Positions 7,049 to 15,360 are shown, counted from the first letter of the stretch. The stretch is 21,128 nucleotides of DNA from Scalindua sp964437425 (GCA_964437425.1 CAYTGO010000054.1:1-21128); one strand, 5' to 3'. A program made the numbers and translations. The notes: generated by a model from the sequence alone, not told the origin.

Positions 7049-7440
7049 AATATCAATTAACAATGATGAATTATCAATTATTAATTGTTAATTACTAATT
7101 GGGCATTAATTAGCGGTATGATACTTTAGTGAATAGTAAAAGCAAGGGGAAAACGAGTTTCGGGTTGCGGGTTGCACGTTACAAGTTAAGAACTAGATCG
7201 GTCTTTATCCTGTTAATCCTGTCTAAATAAACTAAGTGAACTAAAGTGACTAAAGTTGAAGGCTTTTTTCCTGTTATTCCCGACTGAGTCGGATCTATAG
7301 CTATCAAACAGGGTCGCCTTAGGAGACCTGCTTTCCTAAGATGCTTTTCCTTTCTTTTCTTTTATCCGTGTTTATCTGTGCAAATCCGTGGCTAAAGATA
7401 TCTTTTTTTACGCTCTTCACGCCTTCGCGGTGAATATAGC
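7049..7440. repeat. mosaic of dispersed words between the hydrolase and FecR-VWA genes
   Basis: In order: an AT-rich inverted repeat (arms 7055-7064 and 7084-7093, perfect 10 bp), repeat B copy 2 (7111-7146), the 'cgggttgcgggttgcacg' word, 'atcctgttaatcctgtc', word D inverted (7228-7262), two hairpins (7280-7340), word C inverted (7358-7396) and 'cttcacgccttcgcggtg'. Almost every block occurs again elsewhere in the window in variant form. No gene is visible. Bases 7441-7537 are AT-rich and presumably hold the promoter of the next gene, although no clear promoter is seen. Confidence 0.75.
7280..7340 (+). other. two consecutive hairpins followed by a T-rich run
   Basis: Hairpin 1 is CCGAC-TGA-GTCGG (7280-7292). 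Hairpin 2 is CTTAGGA (7318-7324), nine-base loop, TCCTAAG (7334-7340), followed by a pyrimidine-rich stretch with several T4 runs (7344-7363). This looks like a weak plus-strand terminator or a structured leader 200 bases ahead of the FecR-VWA gene. It matched no riboswitch class I know. Confidence 0.4.
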
Positions 7441-7537
7441 CCATATACTGTAAAATAGTGTAGTATTTCCATATTATGCCGATAATAACCATATTATATC
7501 GTCATTCAGACAATCTATTAATTTCATTAATAATATT

Positions 7538-9559
7538 ATGCTTAAGAGATACTATTTTCAGGCTGTTATTCTTCTCTTGCTGTTACTTCTTATCCCCCAG
7601 AATCTTCTGTCACAGGAAGAGGATGAGGAGGATAGACTGGCCGTTGTGTCGAAGTATACAGGCAAGGTAAATGTACGTCATAACCTGATGGTAAAACCGG
7701 TAACATCGATCGGCAACAGGATAAGGAACTCCTCCGTCTATAAAAGAGACACAGTCATCACAAAACCTGCTTCAACGGCTAGCCTCGTGTTCAGTGACAA
7801 CACCAGCCTTGAGATCAGCGAAGAGTCAAGCATTTCGATTGATACCAAAACGGTGACTGACAGGGACAGGGCCGAGAGAAAATTCACTAAAAAAGCTGAA
7901 ATCGCACAGCAGGATATTGTCAGGAACATCAATGTGAAGGTGGGTAAGCTGCTGGCAAAGATAACACCGAGTAAGTCGGTATTGACCGAGTTTGAGTCAC
8001 CCACCGGTGTTGCTACTGTCAGGGGTACAAAACTGGACTTCAGTTATATTTCCGGGATAACGTCTATCAGCCTGTTCGAGGGGTTGCTGGGCTTTACCAG
8101 TGCCGGGAACGAAGTTGGCTTCGATATAACTCCGGGGACTTCACTGGATGTTGCCGCTCCTGAGGCCGGAACAGTGACTGTATCGGCGAAAGAAGGTGAA
8201 TTGGAGATTGCGACCGGTATAGGGAAAGCTATTGTGGAGAAGGACGAGAAGGTGTCGGTCTCCGTTGATACAGTTAAGGCTGAGACTTCAATAACCTCAG
8301 AGAGTGGTTCTGTTGCATTGGTAACGAACACCGGTACTGTTTCAATAGATAAAGATGCGGCCATGAATGTAAAGGTTGATCCTGCGACCGGTGATATGAC
8401 AGTTGCAGATGTATATGGTGATGTTGTTATCACTACTGACGGGGTTACAACAACGATACAGCCGGGAATACACCTGGGAACTGCAAAAGAAGATAGTGAA
8501 GATGAGGAGGAGGAAGATAACGGCGAGGCTAAATCGCATCTGCTCTTTATCTTTGACTCTTCAGAAAGTATGAACGACCTCATAGATGGTAAAGAGACAA
8601 AACTGGATGCGGCAAAGAAGGCGCTGTCTGATTTTGTAGCTATTCTTCCTGCAGATTTGAGTGTGGGGCTGGAAGTATATGGCCACAGGGAGACGGAAGA
8701 GTGTGAGGATATAGAGATTGTAGTCCCGGTAGGCAAGCTAAATGTTGCCGAGATGCAGAAGGAGATCAACTCTCTACAGGCTTTCGGAGCTACTCCTGTT
8801 GCCGCTGCACTGGAAAAAGGTGGTGCCGCGATGACATCACTTAAAGGGAAGAAGACTATTGTTTTAATCTCTGATGGAGTAGATACGTGCAACGGTGACC
8901 CGGTACGTGCTGCAAAACACCTTCGAGAGGAGATGGGCATAGATGTTATTGTCCAGGTTGCAGGACTTGGCGTAGACGAAAGTGCTAAAGAACAGTTGAA
9001 AGAGACTGCAAGCGCGGGTGGCGGTAACTATTATACCGCGGATAACGCGCAACAACTGGAGAGGTCTCTTAAGGATATTGAGGCCGGTAAGCCTGCCTCT
9101 ATGGTATCCGCCGAGGATCTTGAAGGGCCCAATCTGTTGCTGAAAGAGAATGGAGGTCAAATACTGATGGCCCCTAAAGATGAATGGAAGCAGACTATTG
9201 ACGGTGTGGAGGAGAAGGCCCTTGTTCCGCTATATTCATCAGCAGTCTATGGCTTCAAATATGAACAGATGGCGACATTTGATACTTTCGTACTATACAT
9301 TCCGGGTGAAGACGATTCTAATCTGAAGGAGTTCGAGTTGCTTGTGTCGGATCGATCATGGTCAGGACCATTTCGCTCAATTGGCATATTCCAGGCTCAA
9401 AACGGTGGATCAGCCGGAACGCCCTATCAGCCATTCACTTTTCCTGAGGTAACTTCCAGATACCTGAAAGTACAACTTGAGTCAAACCACGGGGACGGCA
9501 GGCTTACAGGATTATATGAGTTCCAGTTACTGGGCGAATTGAAGTCTAGAGAAGAGTAG
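7538..9559 (+). CDS. secreted FecR-VWA protein with C-terminal discoidin-like domain
   Basis: 673 residues. A Leu-rich signal peptide (1-26, ending LLSQ) is followed by a FecR-type domain (about 36-170, containing SPTGVATVRGT), a beta-rich repeat segment (about 170-310), a very acidic linker (about 315-330), a von Willebrand A domain (about 333-505) and a beta-sandwich resembling F5/8 type C (about 565-670, TSRYLKVQLESNHGDGRLTG). The VWA metal site is complete: DSSES (D340), GATP and LISDGVD. FecR domains outside iron signalling bind peptidoglycan or other surfaces; VWA domains bind protein partners through Mg2+. The product is probably an envelope adhesion or scaffold protein. No Shine-Dalgarno is evident before the ATG. 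Other proteins with FecR plus VWA are known mostly from planctomycetes and deltaproteobacterial relatives, in my recollection. Confidence 0.9.
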   Translation: MLKRYYFQAVILLLLLLLIPQNLLSQEEDEEDRLAVVSKYTGKVNVRHNLMVKPVTSIGNRIRNSSVYKRDTVITKPASTASLVFSDNTSLEISEESSISIDTKTVTDRDRAERKFTKKAEIAQQDIVRNINVKVGKLLAKITPSKSVLTEFESPTGVATVRGTKLDFSYISGITSISLFEGLLGFTSAGNEVGFDITPGTSLDVAAPEAGTVTVSAKEGELEIATGIGKAIVEKDEKVSVSVDTVKAETSITSESGSVALVTNTGTVSIDKDAAMNVKVDPATGDMTVADVYGDVVITTDGVTTTIQPGIHLGTAKEDSEDEEEEDNGEAKSHLLFIFDSSESMNDLIDGKETKLDAAKKALSDFVAILPADLSVGLEVYGHRETEECEDIEIVVPVGKLNVAEMQKEINSLQAFGATPVAAALEKGGAAMTSLKGKKTIVLISDGVDTCNGDPVRAAKHLREEMGIDVIVQVAGLGVDESAKEQLKETASAGGGNYYTADNAQQLERSLKDIEAGKPASMVSAEDLEGPNLLLKENGGQILMAPKDEWKQTIDGVEEKALVPLYSSAVYGFKYEQMATFDTFVLYIPGEDDSNLKEFELLVSDRSWSGPFRSIGIFQAQNGGSAGTPYQPFTFPEVTSRYLKVQLESNHGDGRLTGLYEFQLLGELKSREE

Positions 9560-9686
9560 TTATGCGTTGCGTGTTGCGGGTTACAAGTTACGGGTTAAGA
9601 ACGATAGTTGTGATATTTGGCTGATGAGGAGGTTGCCGCCCGAATGAGCGCATTCGGACGGGCGCGTAGGGAACAAAGTGCTAATA
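9560..9686. terminator. word repeat plus GC-rich hairpin between convergent genes
   Basis: Bases 9563-9600 repeat the 'gcgttgcgtgttgcgggtta' word also seen near 7160. A stable hairpin follows: CCGAATG (9640-9646), loop AGCG, CATTCGG (9651-9657), extended by three more G-C pairs after one mismatch. It lacks a T-run on either strand, so intrinsic termination is uncertain, but its place between two convergent stops suggests a shared 3' boundary. Confidence 0.45.
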
Positions 9687-10343
9687 TTATGTCTTTATGG
9701 TTCTCTGTTTGTCTTCATTTCTTGAGACGGTGATATTTGGGATTAGCAGCTCCTGGCCAATCTTTAATGAGTTTGGATTAGACATCTTGTTCTTATTTGC
9801 CTGAAAGATTCTTTTCCATTTTGATCCATCGTTGTAATACCTCTTGGCCAATTTGAACAGGCTGTCATTAGCCTTTATTTTGTGAGTAATGCGTCGATTA
9901 CTGTTTGCCACACTGGCTTTTACGAGTTCCGTTGGAATTATCAGACCACATGCTCCATTTCCCTCGTCATTTAACACGACAGAGTTATACTTCACATCCA
10001 TAGGATTCGTTAATGATAGATAAAAGGATATAAAATCGTTGGGTTCGTCGAGGTATAGAATGGTTTTAACCTGCTTTTCTCTCTCATAATCATCTATGAT
10101 ACTCTGCTCTTCGATGAAATAATCTATAGGGATGATATTATCACTCAAGTCGGGTTCCAACTCACTATTGAAACTGTAGAATTCGTTTGTTTTCCCATCG
10201 CCAAACACATTCAGTCTGCTTTCAATTGCTGATAAGTATGGCAAAATCTCTTTCGAGTCCGGGGATCGCATAAAATGAAGGAAACCTGTGATTCCAAAGG
10301 CTACAAAAACAATAAAAATTACAAAAACCTTATCTCGCTTCAT
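9687..10343 (-). CDS. membrane-anchored LysM-domain protein
   Basis: 218 residues. I start at the ATG at 10343 rather than 10355, because the longer reading places GGAGG inside the gene while the shorter one has it at perfect spacing before the start. An N-terminal TM anchor or signal (VFVIFIVFVAFGITGFLHF) is followed by about 120 residues of unrecognised, acidic sequence. A C-terminal LysM domain (about residues 152-203) starts THKIKANDSLFKLAKRYY and ends LKIGQELLIP. LysM binds peptidoglycan glycan strands, so the protein likely spans from inner membrane to wall. It lies convergent to the FecR-VWA gene and is driven by a sigma-54-type promoter at 10407-10422. Confidence 0.88.
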   Translation of the reverse strand: MKRDKVFVIFIVFVAFGITGFLHFMRSPDSKEILPYLSAIESRLNVFGDGKTNEFYSFNSELEPDLSDNIIPIDYFIEEQSIIDDYEREKQVKTILYLDEPNDFISFYLSLTNPMDVKYNSVVLNDEGNGACGLIIPTELVKASVANSNRRITHKIKANDSLFKLAKRYYNDGSKWKRIFQANKNKMSNPNSLKIGQELLIPNITVSRNEDKQRTIKT

Positions 10344-10400
10344 CTCTTCCTCCATTCTCTATTAATTCCTAATACTTCCATGTACTTCCTTTCGCCTATT

Positions 10401-10466
10401 ATCTATAGCAAAGACCATACCAACATTTTATTAGTTTTTGATAAAATCTCTAAATGTTGTAAGTTG
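10401..10466 (-). repeat. module E, copy 1, upstream of the LysM gene
   Basis: About 65 bases closely similar to 11072-11140. Shared blocks, written on the plus strand, are caaaga.cata followed by cc, then gtttttga.taa and gt.gtaagt.g. It contains the sigma-54 promoter listed separately plus an AT-rich upstream stretch that could bind IHF (near match to the IHF consensus). Confidence 0.65.
10407..10422 (-). promoter_or_regulatory. sigma-54 promoter of the LysM gene
   Basis: Minus-strand TGGTATGGTCTTTGCT fits the sigma-54 consensus TGGCACG-N4-TTGCW with GG and GC exactly ten bases apart. Predicted start of transcription is near 10396, giving a ~50-base leader. Sigma-54 use implies a bacterial enhancer-binding protein, not present in this window. 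Confidence 0.7.
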
Positions 10467-10595
10467 TTTTATTTTAAAATGATGTGGAAGAGTTTAAATT
10501 TACAGGGGCTGGAGCGGTGAAATTGCTGTCTGATTTCTGTTTATGATTAGGACATTTATGTATCATAATTAGATAATTTTTTCCCTCATCTATCA

Positions 10596-10985
10596 TCAAC
10601 GAACTGCCCGAACGTGGATAAACCAGTCACAGCATGCGTCGTCACAAATTCCGCCATCGAAATTTATAACCCAGCATTCATGGACATTACTAAAATCAGA
10701 TGTCAAAATCTCATTCTGCCTCTTGTTGAATATTGAGTCTATATACAAATTGTTAGCCTCATTCTTCTTTGGCTCCAGCAGGAATTTAGCTTCATGCAGT
10801 GTCGGCAAGCGCCAATTATTGTAACCGGCAAAGTTTTCCCTGTTTATCCTGGCTATGTATTTGTCCCTATTTACAGGCAATATTGCAGCACAAGAGCCAG
10901 CCATAATAATACTCCACCATGCTTTAAACCTCTCGAACTGCATCATCTCTACTTCAAGTTGATTAGCTATCTTTGCATCTGTCAT
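10596..10985 (-). CDS. DUF1566 (Lcl C-terminal) domain protein
   Basis: 129 residues from the ATG at 10985, which follows a G7 tract by five bases; an ATG at 11021 would give 141 residues but has its AGGA directly touching the start. The FAGYNNWRLPTLHEAKFLL motif (about 51-69), WVINFDGG and the terminal FIHVRAVR are the hallmarks of DUF1566, found in many secreted and cytoplasmic proteins and of unknown function. There is no signal peptide, and the cysteines (CDDACCDW) could bind metal or form disulfides. The protein is a single domain. The upstream module and sigma-54 promoter are shared with the LysM gene, implying co-regulation. Confidence 0.82.
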   Translation of the reverse strand: MTDAKIANQLEVEMMQFERFKAWWSIIMAGSCAAILPVNRDKYIARINRENFAGYNNWRLPTLHEAKFLLEPKKNEANNLYIDSIFNKRQNEILTSDFSNVHECWVINFDGGICDDACCDWFIHVRAVR

Positions 10986-11071
10986 GTTTACCCCCCCACT
11001 TAAGAGATTCTCATAACCCATTCCTGACTACGCAGGGCTCGGCATTAAAAATTAAAGCCCGGTAGCTAAGG

Positions 11072-11140
11072 TAATTTATGGCAAAGAGCATACCTATATT
11101 TAATTGTTTTTGAATAAGTTTATCGTTATGTCGTAAGTGG
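11072..11140 (-). repeat. module E, copy 2, upstream of the DUF1566 gene
   Basis: Second copy of the ~65-base module described at 10401. Its start, taatttatg then gcaaagagcata, also resembles the left core of element A (taatttatgaaaagcatat), suggesting that A and E share ancestry. Confidence 0.65.
11080..11095 (-). promoter_or_regulatory. sigma-54 promoter of the DUF1566 gene
   Basis: Minus-strand AGGTATGCTCTTTGCC has GG and GC ten bases apart with the TATG and TTGC context of sigma-54 sites. It lies at the same place within module E as the LysM promoter. Predicted transcription start is near 11069. Confidence 0.65.
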
Positions 11141-11409
11141 CTTGTCAGCAATAGTAATCCGGTAAGATCTACATCACTGATCTTGTAAGGAGTGGTTTTG
11201 CAGAATAATTCGTGTACCAGGATGATACAGTTGTAGTCTTAGAGTGATACAGCTGTGTGTCATAATGAACCAGAGTAGTCGGCAGATCTGATGGCAGTCG
11301 TTATCGTTGTAGGCCTACTCCTTAAAATTGGCTTACAATCCATACCTCTTTTTGCTACCATGCCTCTTTGCCTCAGGCCATATATTATAAGAGTAATCGA
11401 ATATTGAAA

Positions 11410-13047
11410 ATGATAATTAGAATGAAACATTTACGTTCTATCGTCAGCATCTCTTTTATAGCATACCTATGCCTGTTCAGTGCTGTCAGTGCAACGGCAG
11501 AAGGTGTGCCGGAGTGGAAGGCGGCATATGTGCCGGAAGGTGATGTCTGGAAGTATGCGGAGCAGCACCTTGTTTTCAACAACGGAACAGACCCGGAAAC
11601 GCTTGATCCTCACCTGATGACCGGCCTTCCTGAGATGCGTCTGGCAGAAGCGCTTTTTGAAGGTCTGGTAACATATGATCCTTCTGACCTCACACCTCGC
11701 CCGGGAGTTGCTGAAAGCTGGGAAGTAAGTGACGACGGTCTGATATACACCTTTCATCTCCGTGAAGATGCGAAGTGGAGTGACGGCAAGGAGGTTACAG
11801 CTCAGGACTTCCTCTCTTCGTGGAAACGAGGCCTCGATCCTGTCAACCGCTATATAAACCTCTTTTTTCCGATTGCAGGTGCCGAGAACTACTCTGATGG
11901 CAAACTGACAGATTTCAGCGAGGTTGGAATCCATGTTAAGGATTCTCATACTTTAGAGGTCGTTCTACACGCGCCATGCCCATACTTTCTCGACCTTGTG
12001 GCTTTCCCTACATACTATCCGGTCCGTGTCGAATTGATCGAAAAGTTTCATGAGAAATGGACGAGACAGGAGAACATTATCGGGAACGGCCCTTTCGTTC
12101 TAAAGGAGTGGTCGTCTCGTGAACAGATCGTATTTGAAAAGAACCCTCAATACTGGGACAGCGATTTTGTTAAGCTCGAAACAGTTACCGCCCTGCCGAT
12201 ATCTGATCTGAATACCGCGTATAAACTATTTCAGGATGATAAGCTCCACTGGATGCCGGCACTTCCTGTTGCAAGAATTGAAGAGCTTAAACGTAACCCT
12301 GACTATTATGTCTATCCGATGCTCGGTACATATTTTTACCGCTTTAACGTAACAAAGCCGCCATTTGATGACGTGCGAGTCCGAAAGGCGTTCTGCCTTG
12401 CTACTGATCGTGTGGAGATATGTAATGAGCTGCTTAAAGGCGGTGAGCAGCCCAGCAGTCACTTCTGCCCTCCTGTAGCAGGTTATGAACCGATAGAAGG
12501 ATTGAAGCATGATATTGTCGCTGCACGCAAACTTCTCGCAGCAGCCGGATATGGTAAAAATAAGATGTCGTTTCCGAAATTGGAGATTATCTATAATACC
12601 AGTGAAGGACATAAGATGATTGCAGAAGCGATCTCTCAGCAGTGGAAGCAGAATCTTGGTGTCAATATGGGTACACGTAATATGGAGTGGAAGGTCTACC
12701 TGGACAACCAGAACAATCTGGACTATTCAATAAGCCGCTCCTCATGGATAGGAGACTACGCAGATCCCTCAACTTTTTTCAGCATCTTCAGAACGGGTGA
12801 TGGAAACAATCGAACCGGCTGGAGCAGCAGAGAGTATGATGAACTTCTGGATACCGTGTCTCTGACCCTTGATAGAAAAGAGCGGAACAAAATATTCAAT
12901 GAACTTGAGAGATTACTTGTCGAACAAGAGTGCCCTATTCTGCCGATCTATGACTATGTAAATAAAGGTCTGATTAATGAGTCCGTCCTGGGATGGGAAG
13001 CCAATATCAGAGATGTGCATCCGTTAAAATACATTTGGAGGGAATAG
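11410..13047 (+). CDS. oppA: oligopeptide ABC transporter substrate-binding protein
   Basis: 545 residues from the ATG at 11410; an ATG at 11422 is equally possible and both give a good Sec signal peptide (RSIVSISFIAYLCLFSAVSA then TAEG). No lipobox is seen. The mature protein has the SBP_bac_5 signatures: FNNGTDPETLDPHL, LFEGLVTYDP, PGVAESWEVSDDG, FHLREDAKWSDGKEVTAQDF, GNGPFVLKEW and VRKAFCLATDR, the OppA/DppA cluster 5 fold, of normal length. It captures peptides in the periplasm and passes them to OppBC. The oppB gene follows after eight bases. A twin TGATACAG repeat in the upstream region may be the operator. Confidence 0.93.
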   Translation: MIIRMKHLRSIVSISFIAYLCLFSAVSATAEGVPEWKAAYVPEGDVWKYAEQHLVFNNGTDPETLDPHLMTGLPEMRLAEALFEGLVTYDPSDLTPRPGVAESWEVSDDGLIYTFHLREDAKWSDGKEVTAQDFLSSWKRGLDPVNRYINLFFPIAGAENYSDGKLTDFSEVGIHVKDSHTLEVVLHAPCPYFLDLVAFPTYYPVRVELIEKFHEKWTRQENIIGNGPFVLKEWSSREQIVFEKNPQYWDSDFVKLETVTALPISDLNTAYKLFQDDKLHWMPALPVARIEELKRNPDYYVYPMLGTYFYRFNVTKPPFDDVRVRKAFCLATDRVEICNELLKGGEQPSSHFCPPVAGYEPIEGLKHDIVAARKLLAAAGYGKNKMSFPKLEIIYNTSEGHKMIAEAISQQWKQNLGVNMGTRNMEWKVYLDNQNNLDYSISRSSWIGDYADPSTFFSIFRTGDGNNRTGWSSREYDELLDTVSLTLDRKERNKIFNELERLLVEQECPILPIYDYVNKGLINESVLGWEANIRDVHPLKYIWRE

Positions 13048-13055
13048 AGTAAAAA

Positions 13056-13979
13056 GTGTTCAGCTATCTTCTAAGACGACTGGTTTTTGTTCCGATTATC
13101 CTGTTTATCCTGATCACTATTACCTTTTTCCTGGTGAGGATGGCGCCCGGCGGCCCATTCAGTTCTGACAGGGAGCTTCCTCCGGGAGTTGAAGAGGCGT
13201 TAACCAAGAGATACAATCTTGATGGTTCAGTGGCAAGTCAATACGGTAGATACCTCATTAGACTTGTGCAGGGAGACCTTGGGCCGTCACTGAAGCAGAA
13301 AGATTTCTCTGTAAATGAGATCATCTCAAACCATCTTCCGCCGTCAATTCTACTTGGCATAACTGCACTGTTGATATCACTCTGTGCCGGTGTTGCAGCA
13401 GGCCTGGTATCTGCATTAAAATCAAACAGTATGCTCGATTATTCCACAATGGCGTTAGCGGTGATTGGTATCAGCCTGCCGGTATTTGTATTTGGTCCTC
13501 TTCTGCAGACCCTTTTCTCCCGCGTATTCCATATTCTTCCCGTTTCCGGATACAGTGGGATATCCCTTCACCTGATACTTCCTGCCATAACGCTCGGGCT
13601 TCCTTTTGCGGCCAGGTTTGCGCGTCTTACCCGGGCAGGAATGCTGGAGATACTATCCGAAGATTTCATAACCACAGCACGTTCCAAGGGGCTGACGGAG
13701 AGGACGATAGTCTTGCGTCACGCACTTAAAGGCGCCATTCTGCCGGTAGTCAGTTTCCTCGGGCCTGCTATTGCATCAATTACTACAGGTTCTCTGGTTG
13801 TAGAGAAGATATTTAATATACCAGGTTTGGGCAGAGAGTTTGTGGAGAGCGCTCTCAACCGTGACTACTTTATGATAATGGGAACTGTCATTCTTTACGG
13901 AACACTGATAATAGTCTGCAATCTTGCGGTAGATATAGTTTATGGGTTTCTTGACCCGAGGGTAGGCAATGAAAACTGA
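13056..13979 (+). CDS. oppB: oligopeptide ABC transporter permease
   Basis: 307 residues, normal for OppB/DppB. The start is a GTG at 13056 with GGAGGG (13037-13042) rather far upstream. FSYLLRRL and a TM helix begin the protein, followed by the typical MAPGGPF and the extracytoplasmic loop. The BPD_transp_1 core (about 90-305) contains the EAA loop EDFITTARSKGLTERTIVLRH, which docks the ATPase, then GSLVVEKIFNIPGLG. It forms the translocation channel with OppC. Its end overlaps the oppC start by 11 bases, so the two are translationally coupled. Confidence 0.94.
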   Translation: MFSYLLRRLVFVPIILFILITITFFLVRMAPGGPFSSDRELPPGVEEALTKRYNLDGSVASQYGRYLIRLVQGDLGPSLKQKDFSVNEIISNHLPPSILLGITALLISLCAGVAAGLVSALKSNSMLDYSTMALAVIGISLPVFVFGPLLQTLFSRVFHILPVSGYSGISLHLILPAITLGLPFAARFARLTRAGMLEILSEDFITTARSKGLTERTIVLRHALKGAILPVVSFLGPAIASITTGSLVVEKIFNIPGLGREFVESALNRDYFMIMGTVILYGTLIIVCNLAVDIVYGFLDPRVGNEN

Positions 13980-15360
13980 AATGAAAAAGGTCCATAAATC
14001 ATATTCACCAACACATCTCGCTTTTATGAGACTGCTGAGGCATCGTCTCGCACTATTCGGGCTGTTTCTTGTTGTCGCTGTGTCTTTAGCGGTTGTAATT
14101 GTTCCTTTTTTCTACGGCGGCTCGCCGAAGCTTACCAGGGTCTGGCTTGGAGCGAGATCTCCCGGATTTACACATCCTGACTGTTTGAGCAAGAGCATTT
14201 TCATAGTAGGAAAAGAGGCTGAGACATCACCCTCATTGTCTTCATCTGAAAAGATAATATATCAGACTAAAAATCTCTCCAGGCAGGAGATTCGGATTAC
14301 AACAAGGCGCGGCAAGATTAATACTATAATGTATACTGACGGTGCCCGTCATATTGAGGAGCTGGATACTTCTACGTTCAAAGGTGAACTATTCCGTTCA
14401 AATGACGATGGGACCCCGGGTGAAAGACTGGAACAGGCATTTGTACTAAAGAAAAACGCTGCTCCTCCTGAAGGACTTTTTGATGAAGGCTCCCGCGTCC
14501 TTATGATGCTCCTCATTAAAGCAGATGATGAAGTTACACAGAACATCGTCACTCTAAACAATTCAATAGTCACATCTATAACTCTGAAACAAGGTGATAA
14601 TGAAATTAGCAGTGAAGCTCTTATTATTAAAGGACGGGATGTAATCAGCGTTACTGCTGACGGAGAAGAGATGAGCGTGACTCATCTTCTTGGGACTGAC
14701 AAGCTTGGCCGCGACCTTTTTATACGAATTCTATATGGAGGAAGAATCTCCCTGCTGGTTGGAATTGTTGCCACCCTGGTAAGTATTGTTATCGGTTTGA
14801 GCTACGGAGCAGTGTCAGGTTATTTTGGAGGGATGACAGACAGTATAATGATGAGAATCGTTGACGTTCTTTACGGCTTGCCATTTATCTTCCTGGTGAT
14901 TCTTTTAATGGTACTTTTTGAAAGGAGCCTGATTCTATTTTTTGTTGCACTTGGCCTTGTTCAGTGGCTGACAGTAGCACGTATTGTGCGTGGCCAGATA
15001 CTCTCTCTGCGTGAATCAGAGTTTATTGAGGCCGCGAAGATGTCAGGCGCGAGTTCCAGTAAAATAATATTCAGCCATCTGATACCACACACGATTGGAC
15101 CGGTGATAGTTTATACTACACTGACGATACCGTTGATTATTCTCGAAGAGAGCTTCCTTGCGTACATCGGGCTTGGGATTACAAACGCGTCCGACTCACT
15201 CGGCAGTCTTGTGGAACAGGGAGTACGGATGTTGGGAGATGCCGGCGAAAACTGGTGGCTGCTCCTCTGCCCCTCTTTAACAATGATATTTATACTATTC
15301 GGAATGAACTGCCTTGGCGACGGCCTCCGCGACAGCTTCGATCCAAAAAGAGCGCTGTGA
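13969..15360 (+). CDS. oppC: oligopeptide ABC transporter permease with large periplasmic insertion
   Basis: 463 residues against about 290-310 for ordinary OppC. TM1 (about 27-49) and the start of the periplasmic loop are normal. Residues ~51-236 are then an unrecognised, largely beta-type stretch (WLGARSPGFTHPDCLSKSIF, ITTRRGKINTIMYTDG, MLLIKADDEVTQNIVTLNNS). The canonical HLLGTDKLGRDLFIRILYGG (239-258), five further TM helices and the EAA loop (EFIEAAKMSGASSSKIIFSH) follow. The frame is continuous, so the insertion is real protein, not a frameshift. It probably sits in the periplasm near the binding-protein docking face. No oppD or oppF follows. Confidence 0.93.
   Translation: MKTEMKKVHKSYSPTHLAFMRLLRHRLALFGLFLVVAVSLAVVIVPFFYGGSPKLTRVWLGARSPGFTHPDCLSKSIFIVGKEAETSPSLSSSEKIIYQTKNLSRQEIRITTRRGKINTIMYTDGARHIEELDTSTFKGELFRSNDDGTPGERLEQAFVLKKNAAPPEGLFDEGSRVLMMLLIKADDEVTQNIVTLNNSIVTSITLKQGDNEISSEALIIKGRDVISVTADGEEMSVTHLLGTDKLGRDLFIRILYGGRISLLVGIVATLVSIVIGLSYGAVSGYFGGMTDSIMMRIVDVLYGLPFIFLVILLMVLFERSLILFFVALGLVQWLTVARIVRGQILSLRESEFIEAAKMSGASSSKIIFSHLIPHTIGPVIVYTTLTIPLIILEESFLAYIGLGITNASDSLGSLVEQGVRMLGDAGENWWLLLCPSLTMIFILFGMNCLGDGLRDSFDPKRAL

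Larger units (their letters stand above)
11022..11409. promoter_or_regulatory. divergent intergenic region between DUF1566 and oppA genes
   Basis: About 390 bases without a gene. The left part holds module E copy 2. The right part carries two copies of TGATACAG (11223-11230 and 11245-11252), 22 bases apart, about two helical turns and in the same orientation. This arrangement would suit a dimeric regulator of the opp operon. A CATAAT at 11261 could be a -10 box but has no good -35. I see nothing else. Confidence 0.4.

Noticed and set aside
7280..7340. Riboswitch (c-di-GMP or other class) upstream of the FecR-VWA gene
   Set aside because: The hairpins are real by eye, but the conserved GEMM bases are absent and no other known class fits.
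8044..8940. 298-codon minus-strand frame inside the FecR-VWA gene
   Set aside because: Ser/Thr/Pro-rich shadow of a gene with clear FecR and VWA domains on the other strand.
10275..10520. 81-codon plus-strand frame opposite the LysM start region
   Set aside because: Overlaps the LysM gene start and its sigma-54 promoter on the other strand; no domain.
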